Positions 60,624 through 64,000 of a DNA stretch of 64,000 nucleotides are shown one piece after another; position 1 is the stretch's first letter, and each line of letters opens with the position of its first letter. Origin of the DNA: JAWKIW01 sp041394145 (GTDB lineage: Bacteria; Actinomycetota; Acidimicrobiia; Acidimicrobiales; Acidimicrobilacustridaceae); assembly GCA_041394145.1 (NCBI GenBank), contig JAWKIW010000001.1:434001-498000 (forward strand). Direction: 5' to 3'. Under the pieces are notes generated by a model. That model was not told the DNA's origin and did no database searches. It saw only the letters and a program-made list of their open reading frames with translations. A program made the translations under genes and the position numbers.

Positions 60624-62668
60624 GCGGGGCGCGCCGCCGTGCCGAGCAGCTCCCGGGGCGATGCGCTCGGATCCTTGGCGAGGCCGCGCAGCAGGCGGGC
60701 GACGCCGTCCACGTAGTCGTGCACGTCGCGCGCCGGCCACACCGCGGCCTGGGCTCGCGCCCCGAGGGCGGCGCGGTCGCCCGCGGGCATCGTCAACAGG
60801 CGGTCGAGCGCCGCCGCCAGCGCCGCCACGTCCCGGGCGGGACACAGGATCCCGGTCTCGCCGTCGGCGACCAGCTCGGCCACACCACCCACCTCGGTGG
60901 CCACCAGCGGCAGCCCGTGGGCCATCGCCTCGATCAGCGAGCGAGGCAGGGACTCGAGGTCCGAGGCCAGGGCGAAGGCGTCCGCGGCCACGTACCAGGG
61001 CGTCACGTCCGGCGTGGCGGGCACGACCCGGACCCGGGCGCCGACGCCGAGGGCATGGGCGAGGTCGACGGTGCCGCGCTCGTACGCCTGGCCGGCCGCC
61101 CCGACCAGCACGAGCCGGGCGGTCGGATGCCGGTCGGCGACCCGGGCGAAGGCGGCCACCAGCACGGCCTGCGACTTGCGCGCGTCGACGGTCCCGGTGC
61201 ACAGCACCACGACCGCATCCGGGTCGAAGCCATGGGCGGCGCGCCACGCCGGTCGATCGACGGCACGCCGCTCGGCGTCGAGAGCACCGAGCCCGATGCC
61301 GTAGTCGACGACCACGGCGCGCTCGTCGTCGACGTCGGGGGCGAACACGGCGCGGGTCGCCTCGGCGACGAAGCAGACGGCGGCGGCCTGGTCGAGGGCA
61401 ATACGGCCCCGCTCGCGCACATGGGCGTCGACCGCACCTCGCCCGAAGGCACAGCGCCAGAAGGCCTGCTCGGTGTAGTGGTCGTGCACCGCCCACACCG
61501 ACGGGAGCCCGCAGCGCGCCGCCAGGTCGACACCGATGCGAGGGGCCGCGGTGTTCACGAGCACGACGTTCGCCTCGTCGGATCCGACGAGCAGGGCCAG
61601 CTCGTGCACCGTCGACTCGTAGGCGGCGCCGGTGGTGGGCAGGTGCCCCATCAGGTGCACGCGGGCGCCGGCCGCCTCCAGCTCGGCCCGCAGGGGCCCG
61701 TCGATCGGGGCCAGCACGGTGCAGCGCATGTCCTCCTGCCAGAGCAGGGGACGCAGGATCTCCTGCAGCCACAGCTGCGCGCCCCCGAGGCCGAGGTCGT
61801 GGGTCACCACGACCAGCCCCAGGCCCTCGCCCGGGACGCAGCGGGCCGCGGCGGCATCGGCCCGGGCGGCGAGGGCCGCCACCCATCGACGCTCGGCGTC
61901 GGACGCCTCGGTGGCGATCGGGCCGATCCGCACGCACCGCCGAGCCAGCGGGACCCGCCGCTGCGGGCCGACGGCGTCGACCGCAACCGTCACCTCGCCC
62001 GAGAGGCCGGCCGCGGCCACGTCCACGAGGTGCCAGAAGCCGGCCATCGCCGCGCCGGCGTCGCCCAGGTGATCGACCAGATCGGAGCGAGGGCTGCACA
62101 GCAGCCGGGCCGGGTCCGGCGGACCACCGTCGACGCTCACCTCGATGCGGTCGACCTCGCCCGGGGGCGACACCCAACCGGCCACCTCGAGGACCCCTTC
62201 GCGCTCCTCCGCCCCGTCGACGGGGTGGTCGACCCAGCCCACCGGCCCCGGCGCCGACCCGTGCGACGCGGGCGGGCGGTCGACGCCGGCGAGGGACGCC
62301 ACGGCCCACCGCACCGGGTCGAGCCGCTCGACGAGCCCGTCGCCGCCGACCGCCAGCGCGTCGAAGACCACCGACCCCACCGGCACTCGGGATCGGTCGA
62401 GGACCGAGCGCCAGGCGCGCCCGTCGTCGTCGGCCACGGCCGGTCCGAGCACGGACCCGTTGGCGCGCACCAGGACGGTCACCGGTGGCCCCGGCGTGGC
62501 GACCACCGCGACCACCGAGACCGTCGCCTCGTCGACCTCGATGCGGTCGATCCAGCCGGCCGTGCGCACCGAGGTCGTCCGCCGCACGGCTCGCAGCGCG
62601 CGCCGCGCCCGGGCAACCGCCCTTCGCCCGGCCCGCGCTGCCGACCTCGACCGAGCACCCGCAGCCAT
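60620..62668 (-). CDS. GT4 glycosyltransferase with large N-terminal domain
   Basis: The protein of about 680 residues has a basic N-terminus, a beta-rich domain of about 240 residues with no clear homology (visible as DRIEVDEATVSVVAVVATPG and VDRIEVSVDGGPPDP, which look like Ig/carbohydrate-binding repeats), and a GT-B glycosyltransferase family 4 part. The GT4 part has VVTHDLGLGGAQLWLQEIL, VVLCTGTVDARKSQAVL, ALASDLESLPRSLIEAMAHGLP (the E-x7-E motif) and ATEVGGVAELV. The start is taken at ATG 62668, six nt after a GATGCT box. A surface polysaccharide role is likely from its neighbours. Confidence 0.82.
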   Translation of the reverse strand: MAAGARSRSAARAGRRAVARARRALRAVRRTTSVRTAGWIDRIEVDEATVSVVAVVATPGPPVTVLVRANGSVLGPAVADDDGRAWRSVLDRSRVPVGSVVFDALAVGGDGLVERLDPVRWAVASLAGVDRPPASHGSAPGPVGWVDHPVDGAEEREGVLEVAGWVSPPGEVDRIEVSVDGGPPDPARLLCSPRSDLVDHLGDAGAAMAGFWHLVDVAAAGLSGEVTVAVDAVGPQRRVPLARRCVRIGPIATEASDAERRWVAALAARADAAAARCVPGEGLGLVVVTHDLGLGGAQLWLQEILRPLLWQEDMRCTVLAPIDGPLRAELEAAGARVHLMGHLPTTGAAYESTVHELALLVGSDEANVVLVNTAAPRIGVDLAARCGLPSVWAVHDHYTEQAFWRCAFGRGAVDAHVRERGRIALDQAAAVCFVAEATRAVFAPDVDDERAVVVDYGIGLGALDAERRAVDRPAWRAAHGFDPDAVVVLCTGTVDARKSQAVLVAAFARVADRHPTARLVLVGAAGQAYERGTVDLAHALGVGARVRVVPATPDVTPWYVAADAFALASDLESLPRSLIEAMAHGLPLVATEVGGVAELVADGETGILCPARDVAALAAALDRLLTMPAGDRAALGARAQAAVWPARDVHDYVDGVARLLRGLAKDPSASPRELLGTAARPA

Positions 62669-62732
62669 CACGCCAGCATCGCGCGGGACGACGGCGCCGC
62701 CCGCCCCCGGCCGGGCGCGGAGCCCGCTCCCC

Positions 62733-62738
62733 TACACT
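62733..62738 (+). promoter_or_regulatory. -10 box (TACACT) upstream of acyltransferase gene
   Basis: TACACT ends 9 nt before an ATG at 62748. That ATG opens a 23-codon frame ending at 62819, overlapping the GTG used for the acyltransferase, so it is either a leader peptide or evidence of an indel. Confidence 0.4.
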
Positions 62739-62815
62739 CCGACGACCATGACCAGCGACGCCGGCCGCCCTGGCCACGCTCCGATCTGCACCCGGTGGGC
62801 TGCGACGAGCGCGCG

Positions 62816-63940
62816 GTGACGGCTGGCGACCTCCGCTGGACGTCGCGCGCCTCCCAGGTCGAGGTCCGCACGACGCTGGACGGGCTCGAGGACGACTGGG
62901 ACGCCCTCGCCGAACACAGCGGGAGCGTCTTCGCGACCCGAACCTGGCTGTGGACCTGGTGGCGGCACTTCGGGCGGGAACGGCCCCTCCGCATCGTCGT
63001 CTCCCGCGACGGCGACCGTCCCGTCGCCATCAGCCCCCTCTACCTCGCGGCGCGACGACCGGTGCGCGTCCTGCGGTTCCTCGGCCACGGACCAACCGAC
63101 GCGCTCGGGCCGATCTGTCACCCCGACGAGCGGGCGCGGGCCGCCGGCGACCTCCGGCACGTGCTCGACGACACCCGCGGTGACTGGGACGTGCTGCTCG
63201 CCGACGAGCTGCCCGGCACCCTCGATTGGGCGAACGCGCTCGGTGGCACGGCGCTGGGACGCCAGGCCAGCCCCGTCGTGACCCTGACCGGCACGACGTG
63301 GGACGCCTGGCTCGCGTCGCGCTCGCCCGGCCTGCGCTCGTCGCTGCGCCGCAGCCACCGGGCGCTCGACGCGCTCGGTCCCGTCCGGTTCCGCCACACG
63401 ACCCGAGCAGAGGACCTGCCCGTCGACCTCGCGACCCTGCTCCGGCTGCACCGGCTCCGCTGGGCCGCGGTCGGGGGTTCTCGGGCGTTCGCCCGGCGCG
63501 AGGCCTTCCACGCCGAGGTGGTGCGGCTGGCGCTGGCCGCCGGGTGGCTCCGGCTCTGGTTCGTCGACGTCGACGGGGCGCCCGTGGCGGCGCTCTACAA
63601 CCTGCGCTTCGGTGGCGCCGAGTCCTTCTACCAGTCGGGTCGGGACCCGCAGCTCGCTCGCGGCAGCCCGGGGCTCGTGCTGCACGCCCACGCCATCGAG
63701 CAGGCCTTCGCCGACGGGCTCCGCGAGTACCGGCTGCTGCGCGGTGACGAGCCGTACAAGCGCCGGCTCGCCGATCACGACCCCGGCCTGTCGAGCGTCG
63801 CCGTGGCCGCCTCGACCCCGGGCCGGCTGGTGGCCGCGGCCGTCCGCCCGCTCCCCCGCCTGCCCCGGTGGGCCGTGCGCCGGGTGCCCGCCGCGCTGGC
63901 GTGGGGCACCGGCGGCTCCCCCGCCTGGAGCCGGCCGTGA
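62816..63940 (+). CDS. FemAB/CelD-like GNAT acyltransferase
   Basis: The protein of about 374 residues shows the acetyltransferase_6 (BioF2/CelD-like) pattern: WDALAEHSGSVFATRTWLWTWW, a central PGLRSSLRRSHRALDALG and the C-terminal GNAT core WFVDVDGAPVAALYNLRFG, YQSGRDPQLARGSPGLVLHAHAI and YRLLRGDEPYKRRL. These enzymes modify polysaccharides or peptidoglycan. The start is uncertain: GTG 62816 is in the correct frame, but a promoter-adjacent ATG at 62748 is in another. The stop overlaps the next gene. Confidence 0.8.
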   Translation: MTAGDLRWTSRASQVEVRTTLDGLEDDWDALAEHSGSVFATRTWLWTWWRHFGRERPLRIVVSRDGDRPVAISPLYLAARRPVRVLRFLGHGPTDALGPICHPDERARAAGDLRHVLDDTRGDWDVLLADELPGTLDWANALGGTALGRQASPVVTLTGTTWDAWLASRSPGLRSSLRRSHRALDALGPVRFRHTTRAEDLPVDLATLLRLHRLRWAAVGGSRAFARREAFHAEVVRLALAAGWLRLWFVDVDGAPVAALYNLRFGGAESFYQSGRDPQLARGSPGLVLHAHAIEQAFADGLREYRLLRGDEPYKRRLADHDPGLSSVAVAASTPGRLVAAAVRPLPRLPRWAVRRVPAALAWGTGGSPAWSRP

Positions 63941-64000
63941 TCGTCGAGCCGGTCCGCCTCGACGACGCCGACGGCCGCACGACCCGACGGGCCCGCGTGC
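63937..64000 (+). CDS. Unidentified gene, 5' fragment at right edge
   Basis: A GTG at 63937 overlaps the acyltransferase stop (GTGA), and an open frame of 21 codons (MIVEPVRLDDADGRT onward) runs to the end of the window. It is too short to identify. Overlap and context suggest another gene of the surface-polysaccharide locus. Confidence 0.5.
   Translation, partial: MIVEPVRLDDADGRTTRRARV

Noticed and set aside
60719..62815. Long plus-strand extension before the acyltransferase
   Set aside because: This part is antisense to the GT4 gene and shows no family pattern; only the part after 62816 is coding.

Overview
The window is about 64 kb of very GC-rich DNA (roughly 70% or more by eye). It carries an almost unbroken run of conserved single-copy housekeeping genes, nearly all on the minus strand. 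The gene order, a WhiG/FliA-type sigma factor, a DUF2469 gene, an archaeal/eukaryotic-type prolyl-tRNA synthetase and many apparently leaderless genes point to an Actinomycetota chromosome, most likely Acidimicrobiia. That class assignment is inferred from gene content and was not computed. I found no rRNA, tRNA, CRISPR array, insertion sequence or prophage gene.

Read 5' to 3' on the minus strand (high to low coordinates), the backbone is: rsmD-coaD-DivIVA-like-yceD-rpmF-plsX-acpP-rnc-mutM-smc (59-49 kb); a response regulator/histidine kinase pair, an HtrA protease and ftsY (44-39 kb); ffh-rpsP-khpA-rimM-trmD-rplS-DUF2469-yraN (38-33 kb); comM-dprA-xer-whiG-M23/hydrolase-rpsB-tsf-pyrH-frr-cdsA-dxr-rseP-ispG-proS-rimP-nusA-infB (27-3 kb); DUF503-rbfA-truB-ribF (1.9 kb to the left edge). 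This is the translation, membrane-targeting, lipid and isoprenoid precursor core of the genome, with many 1-8 bp overlaps between neighbours.

Plus-strand genes interrupt this core as short modules: DUF4395 plus thioredoxin (2.0-2.9 kb); an HpaB-like flavin monooxygenase (22.9-24.4 kb); a small membrane protein, a zinc-ribbon protein, a histidine phosphatase and a secreted peptidoglycan amidase (28.0-31.5 kb); a membrane-anchored hypothetical (38.2 kb); MoxR-DUF58-VWA followed by glutamate dehydrogenase (44.7-49.4 kb). At the right edge a probable cell-surface polysaccharide locus begins: a pyruvyltransferase-like gene, a GT4 glycosyltransferase and a FemAB/CelD-like acyltransferase.

A major caveat is that at least nine conserved genes (infB, ispG, xer, dprA, trmD, rimM, the response regulator, moxR and the pyruvyltransferase-like gene) are readable only by changing frame once or more. 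They include essential genes, and the breaks usually look like single-base gains or losses in GC runs. Sequencing or assembly error is the likeliest cause, so they are annotated as frameshifted genes and not as biological pseudogenes.

The most unusual observations are a 50-nt palindromic intergenic repeat present three times, a fusion of a degenerate LytM/M23 domain with an alpha/beta-hydrolase, a CdsA with a roughly 275-residue disordered extension, and a recurrent TANNNT box 6-9 nt before start codons that lack a Shine-Dalgarno sequence. I see no clear evidence of a wholly new multi-gene system.
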